This document shows, in pieces, positions 43,992 to 53,036 of a stretch of DNA of 64,000 nucleotides; positions within the stretch are counted from its first letter, which is position 1; every line of letters begins with the position of its first letter. The translations under genes and the position numbers were made by a program. The DNA comes from Pseudobowmanella zhangzhouensis (GTDB lineage: Bacteria; Pseudomonadota; Gammaproteobacteria; Enterobacterales; Alteromonadaceae), in the NCBI RefSeq assembly GCF_042662685.1, contig NZ_JBHSYO010000002.1, positions 124,001 to 188,000 of the forward strand. The letters run 5' to 3'. The notes below the pieces were generated by a model that was not told where the DNA came from, did not search any database, and saw nothing but the letters and a program-made list of their open reading frames with translations.

Positions 43992-45599
43992 GTGCCAGTC
44001 ATTCAATCCAGTTTAAATACCAAAAGCCAGGGCTTTGCCGACAATGCAGCGGCGATGCAGGCGTTGGTCGATGATTTACAACAAAAAGTTGCGCAAATTA
44101 AGCTTGGTGGCGGCGAAAATGCCCGCGCCAAACACGTCGCTCGCGGTAAATTGCTGCCCCGTGAACGTATCGATGCTCTGCTCGATCCTGGCAGCGCGTT
44201 TTTAGAATTGTCCCAGTTAGCCGCGTGGGAAGTGTACGACGATTACGTTCCCGCCGCCGGCATTATCACCGGCATTGGCCGTGTGGCTGGCGTGGAATGC
44301 ATTATTGTGGCCAACGATGCCACCGTAAAAGGCGGTACCTATTACCCGCTAACCGTGAAAAAACACCTGCGTGCGCAAACCATCGCCAGTCAGAACAATC
44401 TGCCGTGTATTTATCTGGTGGACTCAGGCGGCGCTAACCTGCCCCGCCAGGACGATGTTTTCCCGGATCGTGAACACTTCGGTCGCATTTTCTTTAATCA
44501 GGCCACCATGTCAGCCGAAGGCATCGGCCAGATTGCCGTGGTAATGGGCTCCTGTACCGCCGGTGGTGCGTATGTGCCAGCCATGGCCGACGAGTCGATT
44601 ATCGTGCGTGAACAAGGCACCATCTTCTTAGGTGGCCCACCGTTGGTGAAAGCCGCAACCGGCGAAGTGGTCACCGCAGAAGAGCTCGGTGGTGGCGATG
44701 TGCACACTCGTACCAGTGGTGTGGCCGATTATCTGGCCAACAACGATCATCATGCGCTCAAGCTCGCCCGCGACGCTATTGGCCGCTTAAACCGTGTGAA
44801 AACCCTGAATATTGATGTGCGTGAGCCGGTAGCGCCCAAATACGACGCACAGGAACTGTATGGCCTGATCCCGAAAGACAGCAAACAGAGCTTTGATGTG
44901 CGTGAAGTGATTGCCCGTATCGTCGATGGCTCTGAATTCGATGAATTTAAAGCCCTGTATGGCACCACCTTAGTGTGCGGTTTTGCGCGTATTTACGGCT
45001 ACCCGGTGGGTATCGTCGCTAACAACGGGATTTTATTTGGTGAATCCGCGCTCAAAGGTGCGCACTTTGTCGAACTGTGTGCCCAGCGCAAAATTCCACT
45101 GGTGTTTTTACAAAACATCACCGGATTTATGGTCGGCAAACAGTATGAGCAAGGTGGTATCGCCAAACACGGCGCCAAAATGGTCACAGCGGTAGCGTGT
45201 GCCAATGTGCCTAAATTCACCATTTTAATCGGCGGCAGTTTCGGTGCAGGCAACTACGGCATGTGCGGGCGCGCTTACGATCCACGCTTCCTGTTTATGT
45301 GGCCAAACGCGCGCATCTCAGTAATGGGTGGCGAGCAAGCGGCTGGCGTATTGGCGCAGGTCAAGCGCGACCAAAAAGCCGCCAGCGGTGAAGACTGGCC
45401 TGCCGAAGAAGAAAAAGCCTTTAAACAGCCGATTATCGACACTTACGAAAAGCAAGGGCACCCCTATTACGCGTCCGCCCGTCTGTGGGACGATGGCGTG
45501 ATTGATCCGGCCGACACCCGCGAGGTGCTGGGCTTATGTATCTCCGCCTCTTTGAATAAACCCATTGAAGACACACGCTTTGGCGTGTTCAGAATGTAA
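43992..45599 (+). CDS. liuB: 3-methylcrotonyl-CoA carboxylase, carboxyltransferase (beta) subunit
   Basis: 535 residues from the GTG at 43992, with AGGAG at 43981-43985 giving ideal spacing; the frame is open further back into liuA but has no signal. Carboxyltransferase landmarks: GGGENARAKHVARGKLLPRERIDALLDPGS, YLVDSGGANLPRQDDVFPD, GSCTAGGAYVPAMADE, NITGFMVGKQYEQGGIAKHG, and GGSFGAGNYGMCGRAY. It pairs with the biotin subunit LiuD to carboxylate 3-methylcrotonyl-CoA. Confidence 0.95.
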   Translation: MPVIQSSLNTKSQGFADNAAAMQALVDDLQQKVAQIKLGGGENARAKHVARGKLLPRERIDALLDPGSAFLELSQLAAWEVYDDYVPAAGIITGIGRVAGVECIIVANDATVKGGTYYPLTVKKHLRAQTIASQNNLPCIYLVDSGGANLPRQDDVFPDREHFGRIFFNQATMSAEGIGQIAVVMGSCTAGGAYVPAMADESIIVREQGTIFLGGPPLVKAATGEVVTAEELGGGDVHTRTSGVADYLANNDHHALKLARDAIGRLNRVKTLNIDVREPVAPKYDAQELYGLIPKDSKQSFDVREVIARIVDGSEFDEFKALYGTTLVCGFARIYGYPVGIVANNGILFGESALKGAHFVELCAQRKIPLVFLQNITGFMVGKQYEQGGIAKHGAKMVTAVACANVPKFTILIGGSFGAGNYGMCGRAYDPRFLFMWPNARISVMGGEQAAGVLAQVKRDQKAASGEDWPAEEEKAFKQPIIDTYEKQGHPYYASARLWDDGVIDPADTREVLGLCISASLNKPIEDTRFGVFRM

Positions 45600-45608
45600 G
45601 GACGCAGC

Positions 45609-46406
45609 ATGACAGACGCCCTTCTATACACGGTAGATGCACGTGGGGTTGCCACCCTGACGCTCAACCGTCCGGATAAACACAACGCGTTCGACGATGC
45701 GCTGATTGCCGAGCTAACCGCACAATTTCGCCGTATCGCCAGCGATAGCAGCGTGCGCGTGTTGGTCTTAACCGCCAATGGCAAAAACTTCTGCGCAGGT
45801 GCAGACCTGAGCTGGATGCAGCGCATGGCCGGCTACAGCGAAGCGGAAAACCTGCGTGATGCCAATGCATTGGCCGAGATGCTGTTCGCACTTAACACCC
45901 TGCCCCAGCCAACCATTGCTAAAGTGCGTGGTGCGGCATTTGGCGGTGCGGTTGGCCTCGTCGCCTGTTGCGATATGGCCGTGGCCACCAAGCTCAGCCA
46001 GTTTTGCCTGTCTGAGGTCAAGCTTGGCCTCATCCCGGCGACTATCAGCCCCTACGTGATTGCTGCAATCGGTGAGCGTCAGGCACGCCGTTATTTTCTG
46101 ACCGCCGAACGCTTTACTGCCCGTCGCGCACGACGTCTCGGCCTGATTAATGAAACCGTCACCGAAGAAGATTTGGACAAGACAGTAGAAGGCTTAGTTA
46201 ATGCCCTGCTACAAAACAGTCCTGCCGCCATGCACGGTGCTAAACAATTGATTGCCAACGTGGCAAATCGCCCGGTTAACGACGAGCTGCTGGCCTACAC
46301 CAGTGAACAAATCGCTGCGATTCGCGTATCTGCCGAGGGGCAGGAAGGCTTAAATGCGTTTTTGCAAAAACGCCTGCCGGCTTGGCGCGTGGAGTCCGAA
46401 CAATGA
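45609..46406 (+). CDS. liuC: Methylglutaconyl-CoA hydratase (enoyl-CoA hydratase family)
   Basis: A 265-residue crotonase-fold enzyme. The oxyanion-hole segment is NFCAGADLSWMQRMAGYS; the LSWM context is usual in LiuC. A second segment is GAAFGGAVGLVACCDMAVA, and SEVKLGLIPATISPYVI carries the catalytic Glu area. It hydrates 3-methylglutaconyl-CoA to HMG-CoA. It lies between the two carboxylase subunits and overlaps liuD by ATGA. Confidence 0.93.
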   Translation: MTDALLYTVDARGVATLTLNRPDKHNAFDDALIAELTAQFRRIASDSSVRVLVLTANGKNFCAGADLSWMQRMAGYSEAENLRDANALAEMLFALNTLPQPTIAKVRGAAFGGAVGLVACCDMAVATKLSQFCLSEVKLGLIPATISPYVIAAIGERQARRYFLTAERFTARRARRLGLINETVTEEDLDKTVEGLVNALLQNSPAAMHGAKQLIANVANRPVNDELLAYTSEQIAAIRVSAEGQEGLNAFLQKRLPAWRVESEQ

Positions 46407-48400
46407 AAAAGTTACTGATTGCCAACCGCGGCGAAATTGCCTGCCGCGTAATAAAGACCGCTAAGAAACTCGGGATTAAAACCGTCGCGGTCTATTCCGA
46501 TGCCGACGTCAATGCTCTGCACGTGGCCATGGCAGATGAAGCCGTGCACATTGGTGCGGCGCCAAGTAAAGAAAGTTACCTGCAAAGTCAGCGTATTCTG
46601 GATGCCGCACTGGCACTTGGCGTAGATGCTATCCACCCTGGCTACGGCTTCTTGTCTGAGAACGCCGCTTTTGCCAATGCCTGTGCCGCGAACGGAATTG
46701 AATTTGTTGGCCCGCCCACCGGCGCAATTGAAGCCATGGGCAGCAAATCTGCCGCTAAAGCCATCATGGAAAAGGCCGGTGTGCCGCTGGTCCCCGGCTA
46801 TCACGGCGATAATCAGGATCCGGCATTTCTGAAACAGCAAGCCATCAGCATGGGCTTCCCTGTGCTGTTAAAAGCCGCTGCCGGTGGCGGTGGTAAAGGC
46901 ATGCGTCAGGTTCATAGCGAAGCGGAATTCGATAACGCACTGGCAGCGGCCAAACGCGAGGCCATGTCCAGTTTTGGCGATGATCTGATGTTGGTAGAAA
47001 AATACCTGACGCAACCCCGCCACGTGGAAATTCAGGTGTTTTGCGATAAGCATGGCAATGGCGTGTACCTGTTTGAGCGGGATTGCTCTTTGCAGCGCCG
47101 TCACCAGAAAGTGATTGAAGAAGCCCCTGCCCCCGGCATGCAGGCAGACCTACGCGAGCAAATGGGTGATGCGGCCCTCAAAGCAGCCCATGCTATCGGT
47201 TATGTGGGTGCCGGTACCGTTGAGTTCCTGCTGGATGTGGACGGTAGCTTCTACTTTATGGAAATGAACACCCGATTACAGGTTGAACACCCCGTAACAG
47301 AGATGATCACCGGCGAAGATCTGGTGGAATGGCAAATTCGCGTAGCAGACGGTGAGCACCTGCCCAAAACTCAGGCGCAATTACAAATCAAAGGCCATGC
47401 CTTTGAAGCCCGGGTTTATGCCGAAGATCCCAACAATGATTTTCTGCCTGCCACAGGTACACTAGCCATGCTGGAAACCCCACAGGAATCCCGCTTTGTG
47501 CGTGTCGATACCGGTGTGCGTGAAGGCGATGACGTCTCGGTTTATTACGACCCGATGATCGCCAAACTGATCGTGTGGGATGAAAACCGCGATAAGGCCT
47601 TAGCCCGCTTACAATCAGCCCTGCGTGATTACCGTATTTGCGGCATGACTACCAACCTGACGTTCCTGCATGCACTGGCCAGCCACCCAGCGTTTGCCGC
47701 TGCCGAACTGGACACCAATTTTATCCATAAGCACGAACAGAGGCTGTTTGCTGCAGCCAAGCCTGAATTGAGCACCTATCTGGTCGCCGGTGCCGTGTAT
47801 CTGGCGCTTAAGCAGGCACAGGACACCACGCACATTATCCCGCGAAATGCCGATATTCATTCGCCGTGGAATAAGCAAAGTCAGTGGCGCGCCAACGACA
47901 ATTACCACCAAACCGTTGTGTTGAGCCATGATGAGCAACAGCAGGAACTGGTGGTTAGCCGTCATCATGCAGGCCATTTTGCCATTACCGCTGGCACCTC
48001 TGCATGGGAAGCCACCGCCAGCCTGGATGGACGTCAGCTCAGCATCGCCATTAATGGCGTGCATCAACAACTTTCTGTATTTGAGGCAAACGAGGTGCTG
48101 CACTTATTCGGTGCCGATGGTGAAGTGGTGATTCGTCATGTGTTACCGGATCTGCAATTAGACAGTGACCACGGCGGCCCGGCCGATTTTGCCGCGCCAA
48201 TGAACGGCACCATCGTCACTCATCTGGTAAAAACTGGTGAACATGTTGAAAAAGGCACCCCGCTGCTGGTCATGGAAGCCATGAAGATGGAACACAGCAT
48301 CGTGGCGCCCACCAGCGGTCAGGTCAGCGAGTTTTATTATCAACCGGGCGAGCTGGTTAACGGCGGCGCCGATCTGCTGGCTTTTGAGGCGGACGCATGA
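46403..48400 (+). CDS. liuD: 3-methylcrotonyl-CoA carboxylase, biotin (alpha) subunit
   Basis: 665 residues from the ATG at 46403, overlapping the liuC stop. It begins KKLLIANRGEIACRVIKTAK, a biotin carboxylase N-terminus. The ATP-grasp loop KAAAGGGGKGMRQV, FMEMNTRLQVEHPVTEM and the biotin-carboxylase C-domain follow. The C-terminal biotinyl domain carries VMEAMKMEHSI with biotin-accepting Lys628. It has the usual length for MccA/LiuD. Confidence 0.95.
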   Translation: MKKLLIANRGEIACRVIKTAKKLGIKTVAVYSDADVNALHVAMADEAVHIGAAPSKESYLQSQRILDAALALGVDAIHPGYGFLSENAAFANACAANGIEFVGPPTGAIEAMGSKSAAKAIMEKAGVPLVPGYHGDNQDPAFLKQQAISMGFPVLLKAAAGGGGKGMRQVHSEAEFDNALAAAKREAMSSFGDDLMLVEKYLTQPRHVEIQVFCDKHGNGVYLFERDCSLQRRHQKVIEEAPAPGMQADLREQMGDAALKAAHAIGYVGAGTVEFLLDVDGSFYFMEMNTRLQVEHPVTEMITGEDLVEWQIRVADGEHLPKTQAQLQIKGHAFEARVYAEDPNNDFLPATGTLAMLETPQESRFVRVDTGVREGDDVSVYYDPMIAKLIVWDENRDKALARLQSALRDYRICGMTTNLTFLHALASHPAFAAAELDTNFIHKHEQRLFAAAKPELSTYLVAGAVYLALKQAQDTTHIIPRNADIHSPWNKQSQWRANDNYHQTVVLSHDEQQQELVVSRHHAGHFAITAGTSAWEATASLDGRQLSIAINGVHQQLSVFEANEVLHLFGADGEVVIRHVLPDLQLDSDHGGPADFAAPMNGTIVTHLVKTGEHVEKGTPLLVMEAMKMEHSIVAPTSGQVSEFYYQPGELVNGGADLLAFEADA

Positions 48401-49299
48401 CTTATCCTGCCATAGTAAAACTGGTTGAAGTGGGTCCGCGCGACGGTCTGCAAAACGAACAGGCCAGCATCGCGCTGGCCGACAAAGTCGCGTTAGTTGA
48501 AGCCCTGGCAGATGCCGGCATGCCAATTGTGGAAACCGGTAGCTTTGTGTCGCCCAAATGGGTACCACAAATGGCCGACAGCGCAGCGATCTTTGCCGCG
48601 ATTAAGCGCAAAGACGGCGTTACCTATTCTGCCCTGACCCCTAATTTGCAGGGGTTTGAGGCGGCGATTGCCGCCGGGGCTGATGAAGTGGCGATCTTTG
48701 GTGCAGCATCAGAAAGCTTTACCCAGAAAAACATCAACTGCTCCATCGAAGAATCGCTGGCACGTTTCACCCCGGTGGTGGCAGCGGCCAAAGCTCAGGG
48801 CATTCGTGTGCGCGGCTATGTCAGTTGTGTGTTGGGCTGCCCCTATGAGGGCGACATTGCCCCGCAAAAAGTCGCTGAAGTGAGTGAAGCCCTGTTACAA
48901 ATGGGCTGCTATGAAATCTCCCTCGGCGATACCATCGGCGTCGGCACACCACTTAAAACCGAAGCCATGCTGCGTGCCGTTATGCAGGTGGTACCGGCAG
49001 AAAAACTGGCCGTGCATTTTCACGATACCTATGGTCAGGCACTGGCGAATATTCTCAAAGCATTGGAATTAGGTATTGCCGTAGTCGATTGTGCAGTTGC
49101 AGGCTTAGGCGGCTGCCCTTATGCCAAGGGTGCGTCCGGCAACGTGGCCAGTGAAGATGTGGTCTACATGCTAAACGGCATGGGCATCCACACCGGGGTT
49201 GATTTGGATAAACTGATTGCCGCCGGTGACACCATCACCCGCGCGATTGGCAAGCCAAATCAATCAAAAGTGGCTCGAGCCCGGCTGGGTAACTGTTAA
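48397..49299 (+). CDS. liuE: Hydroxymethylglutaryl-CoA lyase
   Basis: A 300-residue TIM-barrel lyase that splits HMG-CoA into acetoacetate and acetyl-CoA, the last step of leucine degradation. Landmarks are LVEVGPRDGLQNEQ (metal/catalytic Arg-Asp), FHDTYGQALANI and GLGGCPYAKGASGNVASEDV with the catalytic Cys. It overlaps liuD by ATGA. Its last 87 bp (49213-49299) occur again at 50456-50542, beyond two extra genes, so the true operon terminator is now 1.2 kb away. Confidence 0.95.
   Translation: MTYPAIVKLVEVGPRDGLQNEQASIALADKVALVEALADAGMPIVETGSFVSPKWVPQMADSAAIFAAIKRKDGVTYSALTPNLQGFEAAIAAGADEVAIFGAASESFTQKNINCSIEESLARFTPVVAAAKAQGIRVRGYVSCVLGCPYEGDIAPQKVAEVSEALLQMGCYEISLGDTIGVGTPLKTEAMLRAVMQVVPAEKLAVHFHDTYGQALANILKALELGIAVVDCAVAGLGGCPYAKGASGNVASEDVVYMLNGMGIHTGVDLDKLIAAGDTITRAIGKPNQSKVARARLGNC
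49213..49299 (+). repeat. Copy 1 of a duplicated liuE 3' end
   Basis: The last 87 bp of the functional liuE gene, including the stop codon. It matches 50456-50542 with 6 mismatches (about 93% identity), and the similarity begins and ends abruptly. Five of the six differences are silent in the liuE frame; one changes Thr to Ala. Confidence 0.95.
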
Positions 49300-49944
49300 A
49301 TGACGCAACAGACAAGGATGTTTAAAATTACGGCCATCTATCTGGTGGTCGTTGTCATTACTATCGCCTGCTTCCTAATGAATGGACCGATGAGGCCCGG
49401 ATTGCCCATCGATACGACATTAGTCGAGCGAATCGCCTATATCGACTCTCACCGTGTGATTTGGTCACTGTCATGGTTTATATGGATGTTATCCGCTCTG
49501 GGTCTATTGCTGTTTTGTGGAATTTTTGCAGCAGAATTGTCCAGAAACCTCGCACGAACGCTCGGGTTTACTCTGATAGCCATCGGTATCGCACCGGACT
49601 TAATTGCAGAGACGCTGTACGCTTTTATTATTCCTCATCTAATAAGTATCCAACAGTCTATTGAGACGATTTCGCTGTTTGAAACTATCGCGATGTACCT
49701 GACCGGCTTTTTGGGTAACGGACTATACAACCTCGGCGGACTGGTTCTCACGCTAAACGCGATCTACCAACAACGACTCCCCCGGTGGATCGGAGTTTGG
49801 GGCATTGCATCCTGGTTACTGGGTTTACTGTTATCAGTTTCCATTGCCTTACAATGGATGCAACAGGCGCAATTCTTTACCGCGACGTCTATGGTTTTGA
49901 GCACAATGTGGATGTTAATCGTGGCTCATAAAGTAGTGCGATAG
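49300..49944 (+). CDS. Integral membrane protein, function unknown (liuE-end insert, gene 1)
   Basis: 214 residues with about six hydrophobic helices (near 8-27, 52-76, 86-108, 128-152, 166-186 and 190-208). I do not recognise it securely; the layout is reminiscent of DUF4386-like proteins. The ATG directly abuts the liuE TAA (TAAATG), so it would be translated by re-initiation and expressed with the liu operon. Base composition is more AT-rich than its neighbours, in keeping with acquired DNA. Confidence 0.7.
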   Translation: MTQQTRMFKITAIYLVVVVITIACFLMNGPMRPGLPIDTTLVERIAYIDSHRVIWSLSWFIWMLSALGLLLFCGIFAAELSRNLARTLGFTLIAIGIAPDLIAETLYAFIIPHLISIQQSIETISLFETIAMYLTGFLGNGLYNLGGLVLTLNAIYQQRLPRWIGVWGIASWLLGLLLSVSIALQWMQQAQFFTATSMVLSTMWMLIVAHKVVR

Positions 49945-49945
49945 G

Positions 49946-50434
49946 ATGGAATATTCTCTTATTAAATTGCTCCATATTGGCTCACTGGTGTTTTGGCTTG
50001 GTGTTCCTCTTGGAGCTTGGCTTGTGCTTAAAACCGCTGAACGCAACCATCCCGAAAATAACACCTTATTGCAGCAAGTCAGCCAAGTATTCTTTATTAC
50101 ACTCATCATCGAACATATTGCTTTTGCGCTACTGCTCATATCAGGTAGTTGGATGGCAATAAGCTATGGGTGGTGGAACACAGCATGGCTCAATCAAAAA
50201 TTGTGGCTCGTAGGCGCAATCCTATTGCCTTTGGAAATCGTCGATATAGTATTGGGTAACTTTATCGCCGCAAAAGCATCAGCTCGTTTTTATCAGCAAA
50301 GGTCGTTGTCACTATGGCAAAAACGAGCGCTGAGCATATACCACGGTTCGTTCACTAAGATTGCAATCATCATTATTCCCATCGCTGTTATCTTGATCAT
50401 GTATCTGGCTATCAGCAAAACACCATTAATGTGA
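49946..50434 (+). CDS. Four-helix membrane protein, DUF2269-like (liuE-end insert, gene 2)
   Basis: 162 residues with four hydrophobic helices (about 5-26, 46-68, 80-102 and 135-156). The opening LIKLLHIGSLVFWLGVPLGAW and the later IIEHIAFALLLISG resemble the His-containing helices of DUF2269-type predicted membrane proteins, some of which are thought to bind heme; this is a weak match. It follows the previous gene after 1 bp, so the two are a coupled pair. Function is unknown. Confidence 0.7.
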   Translation: MEYSLIKLLHIGSLVFWLGVPLGAWLVLKTAERNHPENNTLLQQVSQVFFITLIIEHIAFALLLISGSWMAISYGWWNTAWLNQKLWLVGAILLPLEIVDIVLGNFIAAKASARFYQQRSLSLWQKRALSIYHGSFTKIAIIIIPIAVILIMYLAISKTPLM

Positions 50435-50455
50435 TCAATTGATTGTTTCAAAGTC

Positions 50456-50542
50456 CTGATTGCCGCCGGTGACGCTATCACCCGCGCGATTGGCAAGCCC
50501 AATCAATCAAAAGTGGCTCGTGCTAGGCTGGGTAACTGTTAA
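50456..50542 (+). pseudogene. Orphan second copy of the liuE 3' end
   Basis: 87 bp homologous to the end of liuE (49213-49299). Read in the same frame it gives LIAAGDAITRAIGKPNQSKV and the terminal ARLGNC with stop. It is not connected to a start codon. It lies right before the terminator at 50544, so it is probably the original end of the ancestral operon, or the remnant of a recombination with a related liuE allele. Confidence 0.9.
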
Positions 50543-50543
50543 T

Positions 50544-50571
50544 AAAAAAGGGAGCGCCAGCTCCCTTTTTT
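50544..50571. terminator. Terminator of the liu operon, shared with the FKBP gene
   Basis: Stem GGGAGC / GCTCCC with loop GCCA, flanked by six A before and six T after. It lies right after the second liuE 3' end and overlaps the FKBP stop codon on the other strand. It should act in both directions. Confidence 0.88.
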
Positions 50572-50908
50572 AATCCCGGTTCAGTGCTTCCAGCAGTTCG
50601 ATCTCAAAAATCAGATTGCTGTTGGGCGGGATCATATCGCCAATCTGGCGTTCGCCGTAGGCCAGCTCAGCCGGTACCCACAACTTACGTTTGCCACCAA
50701 CCTGCATACCCTGCAGGCCGATAAACCAGCCCTGAATGACTTTGGTTTTCGACAGTACTACCTGAAAGGGCTTGCCTTTGGCATAGGAGGAATCAAATTC
50801 GCTGCCGTCTTCTAAAAAGCCCCGGTAATGGGCGGTGATCAGGGCGCCTTTTTTCACAGTGTCGCCGTTACCGACTTCAATATCTTCAATTCTTAAGTCA
50901 TTAGTCAT
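50570..50908 (-). CDS. FKBP-type peptidyl-prolyl cis-trans isomerase
   Basis: A 112-residue single-domain FKBP from the ATG at 50908. It has the usual core: YRGFLEDGSEFDSSYAKGKPF, VIQGWFIGLQGMQVGGKRKLWVPAELAYGER and the final IPPNSNLIFEIELLEA. It lacks the His-rich tail of SlyD and any signal peptide, so it is a cytoplasmic folding helper. The frame extends 11 codons upstream without a ribosome-binding site. Confidence 0.93.
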   Translation of the reverse strand: MTNDLRIEDIEVGNGDTVKKGALITAHYRGFLEDGSEFDSSYAKGKPFQVVLSKTKVIQGWFIGLQGMQVGGKRKLWVPAELAYGERQIGDMIPPNSNLIFEIELLEALNRD

Positions 50909-51090
50909 GGTCTTTTCCGTCAGGTCGAATTTGGTGCGCAAGGTTAATTGTAAATCTTTGTGAATGCCAGTCGGGTTCTATCCACTCTCTGGCACATACC
51001 GGCAAATCTGTATTGAATTGGCGATTGCACTGTGGCCATGCTAGCTGCACAATAAATATTCGGAATTTAAAACAAAAACAAGGAGATACC

Positions 51091-53025
51091 GTGCTTCCAC
51101 GTCTTTGTGCTCTACTTAGCATCGGACTGATGTTGCTGCAAAGCGCTTATGCCAGTCCACTGCGTAGCCCTGGCCCATTCTCTGAGCGGGTACACCAAAC
51201 GCAAATCGACGCGACACTGGATACCGATACCCATCGTGTAAACGCGCAAATGACGCTGGTGTGGACCAACACCAGCGTTCAAACCCTTACTAACATGCCG
51301 TTTCACCTATACCTGAATGCCTTTGCCCACACGCAAACCACCTTTATTCAGGAAAGCAATGGTGGACAATTGCGTAACGATGCCCGCGAAGGTGACGATC
51401 AAGACAACTTTGGCTATGTGCTGGTCACCGCGCTGTCTGATGCCAGCGGCAACGACTTAATGCCGAACTGGAAAATGGATGACGATATCGCCGATCTGAC
51501 CTTACCTGCCCCATTGGCACCGGGTGAGTCGGTTACCCTGAATTTCAGCTTTGTTAGCCAATTGCCTAAGGTGTACGCACGCAGCGGCCACAATGGCGAT
51601 ACCTTTAACTTTGTTGCCCAGTGGTTTCCTAAGCCTGGCGTGTTCTTCAACGGCCAATGGAATAACCATCGCTACCACGCCAACAGCGAATATTTTGCCG
51701 ATTTTGGCAACTACGATGTACGCCTTACCGCACCCAGCGAATTTGTGGTGGGCGCAACCGGTGTACTGGTAGAGAAAACTGAACAAGACGGCAACACCAC
51801 CCATCACTATATGGCGGAAGATGTACACGATTTCGTATGGGTCGCTGACAGCAAGTTTGGCGAAGCCAGTACTGAATACGAAGGCATCACCATTCGCCTG
51901 TTGTATCAGCCGCCATTGGATGAAGAGTCCGTGCAAAATCAGTTAGACGCAGCAGCAGCGACGTTCCGCTGGTTTCATGAGCATGTGGGTTATTACCCGC
52001 ACTCAACGATGACGTTAGTACAACCACCAGAAGATGCCGATGGCGCCAGCGGCATGGAATACCCCACGCTGGTCACCACCATTACCAACCTGGATAAATC
52101 GCCTTTTCAGGAAATGGCAGCGATGGTCACCATTCATGAGGTTGGCCACAACTACTGGCAAGGCATTATGGCCTCCAATGAGTTTGAAGAGTCCTGGCTG
52201 GATGAGGGCATCAACAGTTACACCGAAGGCCGGATCATGGCTGAATCGTTCGGCCAGCCTTACGCCTTCCATATTGGCCCACTCAACGTCAGCATGCCTT
52301 ATGGTCATCACCTTGCCACTATGGGCGCTCGCGTGACGGATCCGGTCAATACTCCTTCTTGGGAATACGCCACAACGGGCGCATACGGTCTCAACTCCTA
52401 TTCAAAACCCGCAACGATTCTCGCCACGGCGGAACGTATCTGGGGCGTGGAAAAAATGGATCGCGTGTTGAAGGGCTACTATCAGGCCTTTGCCTTTAAA
52501 CACCCGACCACGCAGGACTTCCTCTCCGTTGCCGCCACCGTTGATGAAGACATGGCAAAGTTTCTGGATAACGCACTTAATACCCTGCAAACCATTGACT
52601 TGCGCGCCTATCGCATGAGCAGCGACAAAGCCGACTCGCGCGGTGGGTTCGATTTAACCAGCGATCCGGCTAATCCCACCTTTACTGCACCGGAAGAAAC
52701 CGACAGCTGGCAGCACAGCGTTACCTTGCTGCGCGAAGGCGAGTTAATGGTACCGGGCGTGAACGTCAATCTGGTCTATGCCGATGGGCATGTAGAAACC
52801 CGCTATTGGCAGATGACCCCGGACAAAGCCTGGGAAAAATGGCAATGGCGCACCGACAGTGAACTGGTCGAAGTATTGGTCGATCCACAATTCAGTGTGT
52901 TGCTGGACGGTAATTTCGCCAATAACAACAAAATCACCGGCGAAAACAGCAAGCAAGCATGGCGCTGGGTGCAAAGCATGTTTATTAGCATGCAAAGTGC
53001 CGTAAGCCTGCTGTTGGCATGGTAA
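51091..53025 (+). CDS. M1-family metallopeptidase, exported
   Basis: 644 residues from the GTG at 51091, with AGGAGA just upstream. A signal peptide follows (LCALLSIGLMLLQSAYA). The zinc site is HEVGH (349-353) with the third ligand Glu372 in SWLDEGINSY, a perfect HEXXH-x18-E. The exopeptidase motif appears as GASGMEYPTLVT in place of GAMEN. A gluzincin aminopeptidase in the periplasm or secreted is likely. The gene overlaps no other; the next gene begins 11 bp after its stop and may be co-transcribed. Confidence 0.9.
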   Translation: MLPRLCALLSIGLMLLQSAYASPLRSPGPFSERVHQTQIDATLDTDTHRVNAQMTLVWTNTSVQTLTNMPFHLYLNAFAHTQTTFIQESNGGQLRNDAREGDDQDNFGYVLVTALSDASGNDLMPNWKMDDDIADLTLPAPLAPGESVTLNFSFVSQLPKVYARSGHNGDTFNFVAQWFPKPGVFFNGQWNNHRYHANSEYFADFGNYDVRLTAPSEFVVGATGVLVEKTEQDGNTTHHYMAEDVHDFVWVADSKFGEASTEYEGITIRLLYQPPLDEESVQNQLDAAAATFRWFHEHVGYYPHSTMTLVQPPEDADGASGMEYPTLVTTITNLDKSPFQEMAAMVTIHEVGHNYWQGIMASNEFEESWLDEGINSYTEGRIMAESFGQPYAFHIGPLNVSMPYGHHLATMGARVTDPVNTPSWEYATTGAYGLNSYSKPATILATAERIWGVEKMDRVLKGYYQAFAFKHPTTQDFLSVAATVDEDMAKFLDNALNTLQTIDLRAYRMSSDKADSRGGFDLTSDPANPTFTAPEETDSWQHSVTLLREGELMVPGVNVNLVYADGHVETRYWQMTPDKAWEKWQWRTDSELVEVLVDPQFSVLLDGNFANNNKITGENSKQAWRWVQSMFISMQSAVSLLLAW

Positions 53026-53036
53026 GGAGACTTCCA

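Larger units (their letters stand above)
49300..50455 (+). other. Probable inserted segment between liuE and its terminator
   Basis: This block carries the two small membrane-protein genes and is bounded on both sides by copies of the liuE 3' end. It is visibly more AT-rich than the liu genes. No integrase, transposase or terminal inverted repeats are present. It appears to have been added to the operon in the transcribed direction without damaging liuE. Confidence 0.7.

Noticed and set aside
46412..46840. 142-residue minus-strand frame within liuD
   Set aside because: It is a shadow of the biotin carboxylase gene, which has full motifs in the plus strand.
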